Of a DNA stretch of 64,000 nt, positions 24,402 to 33,644 are shown in pieces. Position 1 is the stretch's first letter. Every line of letters begins with the position of its first letter. Below the pieces are notes generated by a model. That model was given only the letters and a program-made list of their open reading frames with translations. It did not search any database and was not told the DNA's origin. A program made the position numbers and the translations under genes. The stretch covers positions 40,215 to 104,214 of the forward strand of contig JADHLF010000003.1 in NCBI GenBank assembly GCA_016780825.1, in the 5' to 3' direction. This DNA comes from Planktomarina sp. Its GTDB lineage: Bacteria; Pseudomonadota; Alphaproteobacteria; Rhodobacterales; Rhodobacteraceae.

Positions 24402-26549
24402 GTGGCTTTCAGAACGAAAATTGGATTAATCGCGTTTTGCGTGGGATTGAGCGCTTTGGGATGGTTGGCCTATACCAGTTGGCTGAACCGCATAGAGGCG
24501 CGTATTGTGCAAAGGGTCAATTTGGATGGGCTTGATCTGGCCCACCCATTGCAGATCTCGGTCAATGGGCGCGTGGTGACGATTTCAGGCTGGGTCAATT
24601 CTGAGCAAGAGCGGACGCGGGTGCTGCGCCATTTGCAGCCCCATGAAGCGGATATTACGGTCGAAGATCGCATGTCGGTCTTGGCTGAGGCCAGCCCCTA
24701 TGTGACCCAGATTATCCGCGATGCGCAGGGGCTAAAGGTGTCGGGCTATGCGCCCAGCGAAGCGGCGCTTGCCGCTGTTGCGGCGCAGATCGGCGCGGGC
24801 GAGGTAGATTTGCGTTTGGCTGCTGGCATATCAGAGGAGCGGTGGCGCAAGGCAATGGACCGCGTTCTTAAAAGCCTATCACATGTGCAAACTGCGACAG
24901 TGCGGCTCGAAGACAGCCAGCTTCACTTGACCGCGACGGCGCGATTGGCTGAGGATGCGCAAACCGCGCTTGCGGCTTTGCCCGAGGGATTTGAGAACAA
25001 ACTGGCGATTGAGGTTCTCGATGACGGTCAGCCCTTCGCGCTTTCGGTTCAGCTGTCACAGGAGCAGCTCACGGCTGCGGGTAAGTTTCCGACCGGACTA
25101 TTGCCGCAAATTGTGCCGGAGACGATGGGGCGACCGGCGCAGGCGTTGCGCATTGAGCAGGCGAGAATTGACGATGCGGATGGTCAGTTTACCCAAGCGG
25201 TGCAGGCCGCATTGCGGGCCATGGCGCAGCTGCGATTGGGCGAGCTTAACGTGTCACGGGAGAGAATTGAAATCACCGGCATGGTCAGCCGTGCGGGACT
25301 CCTGCGCGCCGAGCGTGCTTTGCGGAAAAGACCTGTGACCACCGAGTTGCTGCGCCGCCTGGAGATTTACGATGACGGCAAGCCGTTCTACCTCTTAGCG
25401 GAATTTGATGGCGCCGAAGTCCAGTTTCGCGGCAAGATTCCCTATGGGGTGAACCTACCCGCGGTGACCTCGGGCTTTGCATTGCTGCGGTCCGAAGATG
25501 TGGTGCAGGCGGAGATCACGGACGGCGCGCGCGATTGGACAGGCGCTTTGGCTGCGGGCCTGGCGGCTCTGCGTGAGATGCAAACTGGCCGTTTGATGGT
25601 GGCACCGGGGTCGCTGCACCTGTCGGGCCGTGTCGCCACCGCGGAAATACAGGCGAGAATCGAGGCGCATTTGGCCCGAAAGCCAGCGGAATTTTTGCTC
25701 ACACGCCGGTTTGATCTGTTGGATGACGGCACGCCGCCCGATTTTACACTTTCTTATGATGCGCAAAGCGGCGCGCGCCTGTCGGGAAAATTGCCCAAGG
25801 ATTTGGACGCCACGCAGATTGCTCAGATCATGCAGCTGCCCTATGTCGAGGATTCGGCCCAGCTGGGCTTGATAGGACGGGCGGATTTTACCCAAGGCGT
25901 CCTGAGAGTTTTGGCCGATTGGCTGTGGCATTTTGATCAGTTTGAGTTTCAGTATTCCGCAGGGCAACTGGCTTTTAAGGGGGTGGCGGCGCCGGGGGTG
26001 GCGCCAGAGGATTTGGTCGCAGCTTTGTCGTCGCGGTTCGTGATTGCGACCGAAATCACAGCGGCCTCGCCAACTGCGGATATCGGCGCAGAGCGCATTC
26101 ATGCGCGCAGTGGGCTTTTGGAACGCCGGGTGCCGGGAGCCTGGGTGCCGGTCTATAGTTTTGAGCCGACAATCGCGCTGTGCAGCGCTGCAACATCAGA
26201 TATTTTGGAGCAGGAACACCTCAGTTTTAAAAAAGGTCTTGCGCGCTTTGACCTCAACGCCGCACCGGCATTGGCCCGGTTGGCTGGGGTGATCGGTCAT
26301 TGTTTGCAAAACTCCGCGCTGCGGGTTGATGCGGTCGACCATAGTTTCTCGCAGCAAAGCGAGGCAAAAAATGACCGCCTCAGCCGGGCAAGGGCCAGGG
26401 CATTGGTCGCGGAACTCACTGCGCGCGGCCTGACCAAGGACCGCATTCGCCCTCGGGGCTTCGGAGACCGCAGGCCGCATGACGCGCTGCAGCCGTCTTT
26501 TGCCCAGCCTGCGGACCGTATCGAGTTCATTTGGGCCGAGCAGCCATGA
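24402..26549 (+). CDS. OmpA-like peptidoglycan-binding protein with internal BON-like repeats
   Basis: A 715-residue protein with one N-terminal membrane helix (IGLIAFCVGLSALGWLAYTSWL). The body contains a three-fold repeat marked by DDG near residues 207, 324 and 441 (LDDGQPF, YDDGKPF, LDDGTPP), each followed some 20-30 residues later by a GK-Pro turn; the period is about 117 residues. The first 100 residues resemble a BON domain (VNGRVVTISGWVNSEQER). The C-terminal 130 residues form an OmpA domain ending SRARARALVAELTARGLTKDRI and GFGDRRP. It should be anchored in the inner membrane and bind peptidoglycan in the periplasm. The GTG at 24402 is the chosen start. Confidence 0.82.
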   Translation: MAFRTKIGLIAFCVGLSALGWLAYTSWLNRIEARIVQRVNLDGLDLAHPLQISVNGRVVTISGWVNSEQERTRVLRHLQPHEADITVEDRMSVLAEASPYVTQIIRDAQGLKVSGYAPSEAALAAVAAQIGAGEVDLRLAAGISEERWRKAMDRVLKSLSHVQTATVRLEDSQLHLTATARLAEDAQTALAALPEGFENKLAIEVLDDGQPFALSVQLSQEQLTAAGKFPTGLLPQIVPETMGRPAQALRIEQARIDDADGQFTQAVQAALRAMAQLRLGELNVSRERIEITGMVSRAGLLRAERALRKRPVTTELLRRLEIYDDGKPFYLLAEFDGAEVQFRGKIPYGVNLPAVTSGFALLRSEDVVQAEITDGARDWTGALAAGLAALREMQTGRLMVAPGSLHLSGRVATAEIQARIEAHLARKPAEFLLTRRFDLLDDGTPPDFTLSYDAQSGARLSGKLPKDLDATQIAQIMQLPYVEDSAQLGLIGRADFTQGVLRVLADWLWHFDQFEFQYSAGQLAFKGVAAPGVAPEDLVAALSSRFVIATEITAASPTADIGAERIHARSGLLERRVPGAWVPVYSFEPTIALCSAATSDILEQEHLSFKKGLARFDLNAAPALARLAGVIGHCLQNSALRVDAVDHSFSQQSEAKNDRLSRARARALVAELTARGLTKDRIRPRGFGDRRPHDALQPSFAQPADRIEFIWAEQP

Positions 26550-26573
26550 CACGATCACACGGGGGAGGCGCGC

Positions 26574-27011
26574 ATGTTTGAAGGTTGGATGTTTCTTGTC
26601 ACTGAAATTTGGGTCTTGCTTCTCTTGGCGGCTTTGTTGGGCTTATTTTGTGGCTGGATCATCTGGGGATTTGGCAAAAAACCGAAGGCGCATGGGCCTG
26701 GCGATGGCGCGGTTGCGGGCAAAACCCGGCCGCCTTTGGAACCCGTAGTGGTGACAGATGCGCCCCCCTTGCCGGCGGGCTTCAATATGGATGTCGCCCC
26801 TGATGATCTGCGGCGTATCAGGGGGATTGGTCCCAAAATTGAGGCGCAATGTCACCGGCTCGGCATTTATTCCTATGCGCAAATTGCCGCTTGGACGGCG
26901 GAAGATATCGCTCATATTGATGTGCAACTGCGCGGATTTGAAGGCCGGGCGAGCCGGGATGATTGGGTGTCTGAGGCAAAGGCCCTGATGGTTGAAAAAG
27001 GCCAGTCCTAG
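26574..27011 (+). CDS. Small membrane protein with helix-hairpin-helix-like tail
   Basis: A 145-residue protein with an N-terminal membrane helix (EIWVLLLLAALLGLFCGWIIWGFG), a short linker, and a C-terminal helix-hairpin-helix-like domain (LRRIRGIGPKIEAQCHRLGIYSYAQIAAW). This domain also occurs at the end of ribosomal L21- and NuoE-like proteins in alphaproteobacteria. GGGGGAGG lies before the ATG. It follows the OmpA-like gene by 24 bases, so the two are probably co-transcribed and both envelope-associated. DNA binding at the membrane is possible but unproven. The stop overlaps DUF1244 by 4 bases on the opposite strand. Confidence 0.78.
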   Translation: MFEGWMFLVTEIWVLLLLAALLGLFCGWIIWGFGKKPKAHGPGDGAVAGKTRPPLEPVVVTDAPPLPAGFNMDVAPDDLRRIRGIGPKIEAQCHRLGIYSYAQIAAWTAEDIAHIDVQLRGFEGRASRDDWVSEAKALMVEKGQS

Positions 27012-27301
27012 TCGTGGCTCTTGGCAAATTTTGCCTGGGCTTCTGGGCTGGCCTCCGTTTGATGGGCGTCTTTCCAACGCTCAAAGGGCATGCCGTAGAA
27101 AACTTCGCGCGCCTCGGCTTTGCTCATGTTCACACCCGCCTCTTCTGCGGCCTCTTGATACCAACGCGACAGGCAATTGCGGCAAAAACCAGTCAGGTTC
27201 ATCATGTCAATGTTTTGCACATCGGGACGGTCTTGGATGAGATGGTGCTGCAGGCGGCGGAAGGCGGCGGCTTCAAGGTCTCGTTTTAACTCAGCTTCCA
27301 T
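27008..27301 (-). CDS. DUF1244 family protein
   Basis: A 97-residue protein with the family hallmark GFCRNCLSRWYQEAAEE and the preceding RRLQHHLIQDRPDVQNIDMMNL. Of two nearby ATGs (27310 and 27301) I prefer 27301: it has AAGGA 8 bases upstream, whereas the upstream ATG overlaps that element. The start is 5 bases after the stop of the N-formylglutamate amidohydrolase gene, so the pair is one operon. The two cysteines suggest metal binding, but function is unknown. Confidence 0.88.
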   Translation of the reverse strand: MEAELKRDLEAAAFRRLQHHLIQDRPDVQNIDMMNLTGFCRNCLSRWYQEAAEEAGVNMSKAEAREVFYGMPFERWKDAHQTEASPEAQAKFAKSHD

Positions 27302-27306
27302 TGGGG

Positions 27307-28065
27307 TCATCCTTGTGATGGGGTCTGTGATTGTTGTATTTCTGCCAGGGCTGATTGCAGAAGGGGCGCCAAGAGCGCGGCCCAAACCTTCTGGCCCTCA
27401 GATGTTTCGATTAAATCATTTCTGACTTCAATCAAGATATTGAGCCGCCCATGACGAAGGGCATGGCGGTCGATGCTGTCTCCGGGCAAATGCCCGTCAT
27501 AGGGCTCATTAATGCCAACGGTCAGATCTCCGCGCGCTTGCAGACGTGCGATGACCGGATCGGCCAGGCGGCGGTCGGCAGCAAAGAGGATGCCGATTTC
27601 CCACGGCCGTTTTGGTCGACCGACAAGCTGCGGCGTGAAAGAATGGATGGCGACAATGGCGGGTTCGGAGGCCACCAGTTGCGCATAGGCCGCATGATAG
27701 GGCCGGTGATAAGACTCAAGCCTGCGCGACAGCTCGGCGTGATCGGCGTGACGATTGCCAGGAATCACGCTGCCGTCGTAGAGTTTCATCAGCAAAGTGG
27801 GGTCATCTTCGCCCCGGTTGGGATCAATCACCAAACGGGAAAAATTGCTGCATAGAACCGGTGCCATTAAATGCCGGCCCAGCGCCAAGCTGAGCCCTTT
27901 GGCCCCCACATCATAGGCAATGTGGCGGTTCATATCCTCTGCGGTTAATCCGAGGCTGCCGTTGTTTATCTCCTGCGGCACGCGATTGGTTGCGTGATCA
28001 CATGTAATAAGCCATGGCCCTTTACGCTCGGCTCCTGTAATGGAAAAAGGGAATTCGTCGCTCAT
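27307..28065 (-). CDS. N-formylglutamate amidohydrolase family protein
   Basis: A 252-residue metal-dependent hydrolase of the HutG2/FGase family. Key segments are LITCDHATNRVP (zinc-binding His), IAYDVGAKGLSLALG, VIDPNRGEDD, IAIHSFTPQLVGRPRPWEIG-type loop and the C-terminal LIEVRNDLI glutamate. The family hydrolyses N-formyl-L-glutamate in histidine degradation, but many stand-alone members have unproven substrates; no hut gene is visible here. Its proximity to the D-glutamate module 3 kb away may be coincidence. It is divergent from pyk. Confidence 0.87.
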   Translation of the reverse strand: MSDEFPFSITGAERKGPWLITCDHATNRVPQEINNGSLGLTAEDMNRHIAYDVGAKGLSLALGRHLMAPVLCSNFSRLVIDPNRGEDDPTLLMKLYDGSVIPGNRHADHAELSRRLESYHRPYHAAYAQLVASEPAIVAIHSFTPQLVGRPKRPWEIGILFAADRRLADPVIARLQARGDLTVGINEPYDGHLPGDSIDRHALRHGRLNILIEVRNDLIETSEGQKVWAALLAPLLQSALAEIQQSQTPSQG

Positions 28066-28151
28066 GCCCCCTTTTAGCTGAGTTGCGTAGGGATGTGAAT
28101 TGGGGCATTAGGGGCTCAACATGATAGCGATAACATAAAAGAGTTCTTTGC

Positions 28152-29600
28152 ATGAAACGTGATAGAAATGTAAAAATCGTCGCCACACTGGGTCCGGCGT
28201 CAAATGATTATGACATGATCCGGGCTTTACATGAGGCAGGTGCCGATGTTTTTCGTCTCAATATGTCCCATGGGGATCATTCCGAGATTGCCGCACGCCA
28301 TGCGATTATCCGCCAGGTGGAGCAAGATGTGAACAGCCCCATCGCGATCTTGGCGGATCTACAAGGGCCGAAGCTGCGGGTGGGAACCTTTGCAAAGGGC
28401 GAAGAAGAGTTGCAAACTGGCGCATCTTTTCGTTTGGATTTGCAAGATCTGTCGGGCGATATCAATCGCGTGACTCTCCCGCATCCAGAGATTTTTCAGG
28501 CGCTGGAGCCGGGAGCACGGCTCTTGGTCAATGATGGCAAGATTCGGTTGAAGGTGCAAAGCTGCGGCTCTGATTTTGCAGAATGTGTGGTCGAAGCGGG
28601 CGGGATGATTTCAAACCGCAAAGGTGTGAATGTGCCGGATGTGGTTTTGCCGCTCAAAGCCCTTTCTGTCAAAGATAGAGCGGATCTGGAATTTGCCTGT
28701 AATTTGGGCGTCGATTGGCTGGCGCTGTCCTTCGTTCAGCGCCCGGAAGATGTCTACGAAGCGCGCGCTTTGGCCAATGGTCGGGCTGCCGTTTTGTCAA
28801 AGATTGAAAAACCTGCGGCTGTGGCGGCCTTTGATGAGATTTTACGCGTCAGCGACGGGATCATGGTGGCGCGCGGCGATCTGGGGGTTGAGCTTCCGGT
28901 GCAGGCGGTGCCGCCTATTCAAAAGCAATTGGTGCGCAAATGCCGGGCCGCGGCCAAGCCGGTGATTGTCGCGACACAGATGCTGGAAAGTATGATTGAA
29001 AGTCCCATGCCGACTCGCGCCGAGGTCAGCGATGTTGCCAATTCTATTTATGAGGGCACAGATGCGATTATGCTTTCGGCGGAATCGGCTGCGGGCCTGT
29101 TTCCCATTGAAGCGGTCACCACGATGAACAATGTGGCCATCGAGGTTGAACGCGACCCAACCTATACGGCGATTTTAGAGGCCAGCCGGAGTGTGCAGGG
29201 CAAATCTGTGGCCGATAGTATTGTGGCTGCCGCGCGAGAAATCGCCGAAACTACGGATGTTAAAGCGATTGCATGCTTTACCTCTTCGGGCACAACTGCC
29301 AGTTTAACTGCGCGGGAACGCCCGCGGGTTCCGATTATTGCTTTGACGGCAAATATCAGTACGGCGCGGCGTTTGAGCCTGACCTGGGGCACGAATTGTG
29401 TGATCACCGGGCCTGTAGATCGCTTTAAAACTGCGGTTGTGGCGGCTGTACGCGCCGCAGTCAGCCAAGGTTTTGCCCAAGAGAGCGATCAAATCACCGT
29501 GACAGCTGGTGTGCCCTTCAACCAAGCTGGCACAACGAATATTTTGCGCGTTGCGCCTTGTGAGGAGCGGTTGATCTTCCGATCTGAACCGGACAGCTAA
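28152..29600 (+). CDS. pyk: Pyruvate kinase
   Basis: Final glycolytic enzyme, phosphoenolpyruvate plus ADP to pyruvate plus ATP. The 482 residues show VATLGPAS, FRLNMSHGDHSE, ADLQGPKLRVG, the catalytic loop SKIEKPAA, and the Mg/PEP site MVARGDLGVELP. The C-terminal regulatory domain is intact (CFTSSGTTASLTARERPRVPIIALT). The TAA stop overlaps the ATG of a 76-residue membrane protein by one base (TAATG). The gene starts 86 bases from the divergent amidohydrolase. Confidence 0.97.
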   Translation: MKRDRNVKIVATLGPASNDYDMIRALHEAGADVFRLNMSHGDHSEIAARHAIIRQVEQDVNSPIAILADLQGPKLRVGTFAKGEEELQTGASFRLDLQDLSGDINRVTLPHPEIFQALEPGARLLVNDGKIRLKVQSCGSDFAECVVEAGGMISNRKGVNVPDVVLPLKALSVKDRADLEFACNLGVDWLALSFVQRPEDVYEARALANGRAAVLSKIEKPAAVAAFDEILRVSDGIMVARGDLGVELPVQAVPPIQKQLVRKCRAAAKPVIVATQMLESMIESPMPTRAEVSDVANSIYEGTDAIMLSAESAAGLFPIEAVTTMNNVAIEVERDPTYTAILEASRSVQGKSVADSIVAAAREIAETTDVKAIACFTSSGTTASLTARERPRVPIIALTANISTARRLSLTWGTNCVITGPVDRFKTAVVAAVRAAVSQGFAQESDQITVTAGVPFNQAGTTNILRVAPCEERLIFRSEPDS

Positions 29601-29830
29601 TGGATTCAAATTTGGCTTTAATGATCGCCGGTGGCATTATTTTATCCATATTCGGTGTCATTAGTGCGCTTAACGCCTCGATTGAGGAGCGCTCCGCGCG
29701 TTTGGGGCAGGGACTCTTTGTCTTAGGTATTGGGATGGTGGCTTGGTCATGGATCATGGCGCCCGATGGGCTGACTATTTCTGATATTCCGCAGGCTTTT
29801 TTGATCGCTTTGGTGGCTTTGGTGAAATAG
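29600..29830 (+). CDS. Small two-helix membrane protein coupled to pyk
   Basis: A 76-residue hydrophobic protein with two predicted membrane segments (ALMIAGGIILSIFGVISAL and GQGLFVLGIGMVAWSWIMA) plus a hydrophobic C-terminus. Its ATG overlaps the pyk stop by one base, so translation is coupled. I do not recognise a named family; small proteins at this position are seen in other Rhodobacterales as far as I recall. Function is unknown. Confidence 0.78.
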   Translation: MDSNLALMIAGGIILSIFGVISALNASIEERSARLGQGLFVLGIGMVAWSWIMAPDGLTISDIPQAFLIALVALVK

Positions 29831-29943
29831 CATTTACCGCTTGCTCTTGTAGGCATTCGCGCCTAAAAGCCAAGCTCTACCGCGAGACCGGCCGAACGTG
29901 GCATGCCGAGTCGCGCGTTCACGTTCTAAAATAGGAGATCGAA

Positions 29944-30144
29944 ATGCCCAAAATGAAGACCAAGTCGAGCGCCAAAAAGCGCTTCAAAGTGTCTGCGACC
30001 GGTAAGGTCATGGCTGCACAAGCTGGCAAACGCCACGGTATGATCAAACGTACTCGCAAATTCATTCGTGACGCCCGCGGCACGACCACTCTGTCTGCTC
30101 CTGACGCGAAGATCGTCAAGAGCTACATGCCCTACGACCGTTAA
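29944..30144 (+). CDS. rpmI: 50S ribosomal protein L35
   Basis: A 66-residue basic protein with the standard L35 pattern: PKMKTKSSAKKRFKVSATGK and HGMIKRTRKFIRDARG. AGGAG precedes the ATG. The 14-base gap to rplT, with a strong AAGGAGG element, marks the usual rpmI-rplT operon. infC, often found upstream, is not in this window; the 113-base leader after the small membrane protein gene contains no gene I can see. Confidence 0.97.
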   Translation: MPKMKTKSSAKKRFKVSATGKVMAAQAGKRHGMIKRTRKFIRDARGTTTLSAPDAKIVKSYMPYDR

Positions 30145-30158
30145 GGAGGTTTACAGAG

Positions 30159-30521
30159 ATGTCACGTGTTAAAGGTGGGACAGTAACCCACGCCCGTCAC
30201 AAGAAAATCATCAAAGCTGCCAAAGGCTATTCCGGTCGCCGGAAGAATCTTTACAGAACAGCGACCCAGGCGGTCGATAAGGCCAACCAATACGCCACGC
30301 GCGACCGCAAGGCCCGCAAGCGTAATTTCCGGAGCCTGTGGATCCAGCGTATCAATGCGGCATGCCGCAGCCATGACGAGACCTTGTCCTACAGTCGCTT
30401 CATCAACGGCCTGTCTTTGGCCGGTATCGAAGTGGATCGCAAAGTTTTGGCCGATCTGGCGGTCCACGAACCTGACGCCTTCGGCGCCATCGTGTCCAAA
30501 GCGCAGGCTGCTCTGGCCTAA
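30159..30521 (+). CDS. rplT: 50S ribosomal protein L20
   Basis: A 120-residue 23S rRNA-binding assembly protein. Landmarks are SRVKGGTVTHARHKKIIKAAKGY at the start, the LYRTATQAVDKANQYATRDRK-type basic helix, and LWIQRINAACR. TAAGGAGG lies 7-8 bases before the ATG, partly overlapping the rpmI stop. A strong rho-independent terminator follows 24 bases after the stop. Confidence 0.97.
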   Translation: MSRVKGGTVTHARHKKIIKAAKGYSGRRKNLYRTATQAVDKANQYATRDRKARKRNFRSLWIQRINAACRSHDETLSYSRFINGLSLAGIEVDRKVLADLAVHEPDAFGAIVSKAQAALA

Positions 30522-30545
30522 CTCAGCCTACAGAAAATTGAGATG

Positions 30546-30580
30546 CAGCCTCGGAGTAAATCCGGGGCTGTTTTCGTTTT
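30546..30580 (+). terminator. Rho-independent terminator after rplT
   Basis: CAGCCTCGGA (30546-30555), loop GTAAA, TCCGGGGCTG (30561-30570): a 10-bp stem with one T-G wobble, followed by TTTTCGTTTT (30571-30580). Confidence 0.88.
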
Positions 30581-30724
30581 AGCTGATCGATATCAGTTAT
30601 TTAGAACACTTTTCTAAAATTTTTGACAAATGAATTTTCGACGTTTAGCGTTCCTTATATTTTAATGAGTTATTTTGACATTCGTCAGACAACGAAAAAA
30701 TGAAATTTTAAAATTGGATTTTTT

Positions 30725-33076
30725 ATGCTTCGTTTTGCTTCCGCTCGTGCGCTATGCCTCCTTGCCTCTACAGCACTTGTTCCACTGAACGCAAAAGCTC
30801 AAGACCTAGATCTGTCAGTCTGGTTGCACAGGGCATTGGCGCAATCCTCTGAAGCTCGACAGGCTCCGCTTACCTTGTCTCTTTCCCCGAGCCTGAGCAC
30901 TGCGATCGGCAATGCTACGGTGGCCGGCGTTGGGTTGTCTGTGGTTGGCGCCCTAGCCCTGCGCCAAACGGACCAAGTCTCGGGCGGTGGGGGAAGCCTG
31001 TCGCAAAATGCGCTTCCCGCGGGCGATTACCGCGACACGACGCAGGGGGTCTATGGCACTGAATACCGCTACAATGCGAATTTGGCTCAATTGAATGTTT
31101 TGCCGCTGAACAACTACGGCTACGACGGCACTGGGATCAATGTTGCGGTGGTGGATTCTGGTATCGACGCCAGTCACCCTGAGTTTCGGAATTCGACGAT
31201 CTATGGCTATGATTTCTCAAATAGCGCAACGGGCTATGGTGGCGATCCAAATGGGCATGGAACGCATGTTGCGTCGATTATTGCCGGTGATGCGGATGGT
31301 ACCGGAATGCGCGGGGTGCCTATGATGCCACTCTTTATTCTTATCGGGTAGATGCAGATGGGGACGGAACATTTGAAGCGCTCAACACCGATTCTCAAAC
31401 TGCAGCTGTTGTGCGCCGCCATATCACGGACAATATTCAAGTCTCAAACAACAGCTGGGGCAGGAAAGGGGCCGTGACCAGCTATACGACCAGCCAAGTG
31501 CGCAGCACTTATCGTCGTAGTATTGCGGCTTTTGCTGATGCGCAGGCGGCGGGCACACTCTTCGTCTTTGCGGCGGGCAATTCTGGCAATTCTGAGGTGT
31601 CGATAAGTGGCGGTTTGCCTTTTCACGCGCCTGAACTGGTTGATGCTTGGCTGGTGGTTGTTGCATCAGATGAGAATGGCGTGGAAACCGGATTCACCAA
31701 TCGCTGCGGCGTGGCGGCGGCGTTTTGTGTGACGGCTCCGGGCAATGGTGTTCTGGCGGCCGATGCGGGAACCAATGGCTATGTCTCCTTGAGTGGCACC
31801 TCGATGGCCGCGCCTTTCGTCAGCGGACTTGCCGCGGCTTTGATGGAAAAATTTCCAAACCTGACCCCAGCACAGATTGCCACACGGATCAAAACCACCG
31901 CCTCGCTTGCGCCCCTTGAGGGGTTTTTCGGGGAGACATTGGCCAAAGACGGTGCCGCCGTGATGCAGGCGATCTTCGGTCATGGTTTGGTCGATTCCGG
32001 CGCCGCTGCCGCTCAGATTGGCAATTTAACCTATGCATTTGGACCTGACGTAAGCCGCGGTCAGGACTTGAGCCAATCAAAACTCCCCCTGCCAGCCGGC
32101 GTGGGACGTGATTTGGCCAATCAAATCATGGCAGATAATTTTGTGGTGTTTGATTCCTTCGATAACGCGATGTTCACCGTGGCAGGATCTGAGGTTTTTG
32201 ATGCCGCGGCCGCGGGCTTTGTGCCGAGCTACGATGCAGGGTCGCTTGAAAATAACGCGCCAGGCGGCGGCGTTAAGGCCCGTCGTGCCCTCCAGCCCCA
32301 GCCAAAAGACCAATTGATTTTCAGCTTTCTGCACCAGGGGGGGGACCCCAATCACCGCGGATTATTGGCAGGGGATGGCGGCTCTCTTCGCTCCGCAACC
32401 TTTCGTGGTTTCTGCCACCAAGCTGCGCATGAGTTGGGAGAGCCGCCCATCCCCCATAGCATCGCTGACACCGTTTTTTTCCTTTGGAAGCTTTGCGTTT
32501 AAGCAAGGTTCGGACCGATCGGTTGAGATTGGACTGGCCAGCAAGCTGCAGCTCGGCGGGGCCCTGGATCTGATTTCGTCGTTTTCAATTGGCGAGCAGC
32601 CTATCAATTTTGGTCTGGACGATCAAAAGGATCTCATCGGCCTCGTGAAAGTCGAATTGGGGATGAACGCAACGCTCAACGCCGCCAATCGGTTTTTCCT
32701 GCGTTACGAACAAAGCCGATACTCCGATAGAGTGGCCACAGTCTCTGACTTTGGCATGTCCGCGGCACGGGCAGAGAGCTGGATGATGGGGATCGAAACT
32801 CAGCTACCAGAGGCGGATTTGACCATCGGTCTGCGAAATGATTACGCTTTATCACACGGAACTGTCTCGCTCATGACGCCGGGCCGTATGTTGAAGGATG
32901 GGACAATCCTTTATGATCACAAGTCATACGGTCTTGGCCGCTCTGTGAACCTGCGTCCCGTCTTAGCAGTGCAGCATGACATATATGGCGGAACATTGAA
33001 TTTTGGGGCAGATTTTGGCTCCTGGGATAGGACAGATTTGGAGGGGATCGAATTAAGCTTTTCGCGTCAGTTTTAG
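30725..33076 (+). pseudogene. Subtilisin-family (S8) autotransporter protease, disrupted by two frameshifts
   Basis: Three consecutive frames give one protein of about 783 residues. Frame A (30725-31351) has a signal peptide (CLLASTALVPLNAKA), catalytic Asp144 (VAVVDSGIDASHPEF) and His178 (GHGTHVASIIAG), then hits a stop. The expected GVAYDATLYSYRVDADGDG continues one frame over, so one base is missing near 31315-31319. Frame B (to 32502) carries VSNNSWG and the catalytic serine in LSGTSMAAPFVSG. At a run of eight Gs (32337-32344) the frame shifts back: with seven Gs, HQGGTPITADYWQGMAALFA reads through. Frame C ends in an outer-membrane beta-barrel closing with a terminal Phe (ELSFSRQF). Pseudogene, phase variation at the G tract, or sequence error are all possible. 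Confidence 0.82.
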
Positions 33077-33087
33077 CCATTGCCTTT

Positions 33088-33480
33088 TTGTTCAATTGCA
33101 GCACAGATCCGCAATCCGCTGATTTTAGCTTTGTGGAATGGACCATCACATCCGATTTTCTGCCGGAGGGGCAGCGCCTGACCGCAGAGCAAATGCGGGA
33201 GCTACAGGACCGACTGGATTTGCCTATCGCGTCGACGGGCATGGTTTACGCCAGTGACATCCTTGGCAACACCGCGATGGAAGGCGAATTGACGATTGAG
33301 CGCATGGACGCCAAGGGCGCGGAGGTGAGTCTGACCTATCAGCAGGGCTCGGCAGTTGGGGCCACGGTGCTCAACCAGCGTGTGATTATGTTAAACTTGC
33401 CAAAGGATGTTCCGGTTAAAAGCTTCAAAATTATTTACCATCCTCCGGGCGGTGCCAAGAAAAATCTCGGAGGAAACTGA
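33088..33480 (+). CDS. Hypothetical, probable lipoprotein downstream of the autotransporter
   Basis: The frame reads at least 130 residues from a TTG at 33088. In the same frame, upstream of this TTG, the bases encode KLFASVLAIAFLF followed by NC: a lipoprotein-like signal that would end at the Cys of FNCSTDP. No ATG, GTG or TTG exists between the upstream stop (33028) and 33088; the only start-like codon with a ribosome-binding site (GGAGGGG, 33040-33046) is ATT at 33052, inside the end of the autotransporter. The true start is therefore uncertain. The mature part (FVEWTITSDFLPEGQRLTAEQ, IIYHPPGG) resembles no family I know. Confidence 0.6.
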   Translation: MFNCSTDPQSADFSFVEWTITSDFLPEGQRLTAEQMRELQDRLDLPIASTGMVYASDILGNTAMEGELTIERMDAKGAEVSLTYQQGSAVGATVLNQRVIMLNLPKDVPVKSFKIIYHPPGGAKKNLGGN

Positions 33481-33644
33481 CGCTGAGATTGCACGGAGCG
33501 TCCAAAAATCACAGCATTTATTGTGCATCCCACCTCTTTACCTGTCCTTGAGACGTAGGGTTTCCTTGGGTTATTGATGTTTGCATTCGCTTTTGCGGTG
33601 CTTTTGCCCTTGGCGGGTCGCTCAAATTCCATCATACGACGGTG

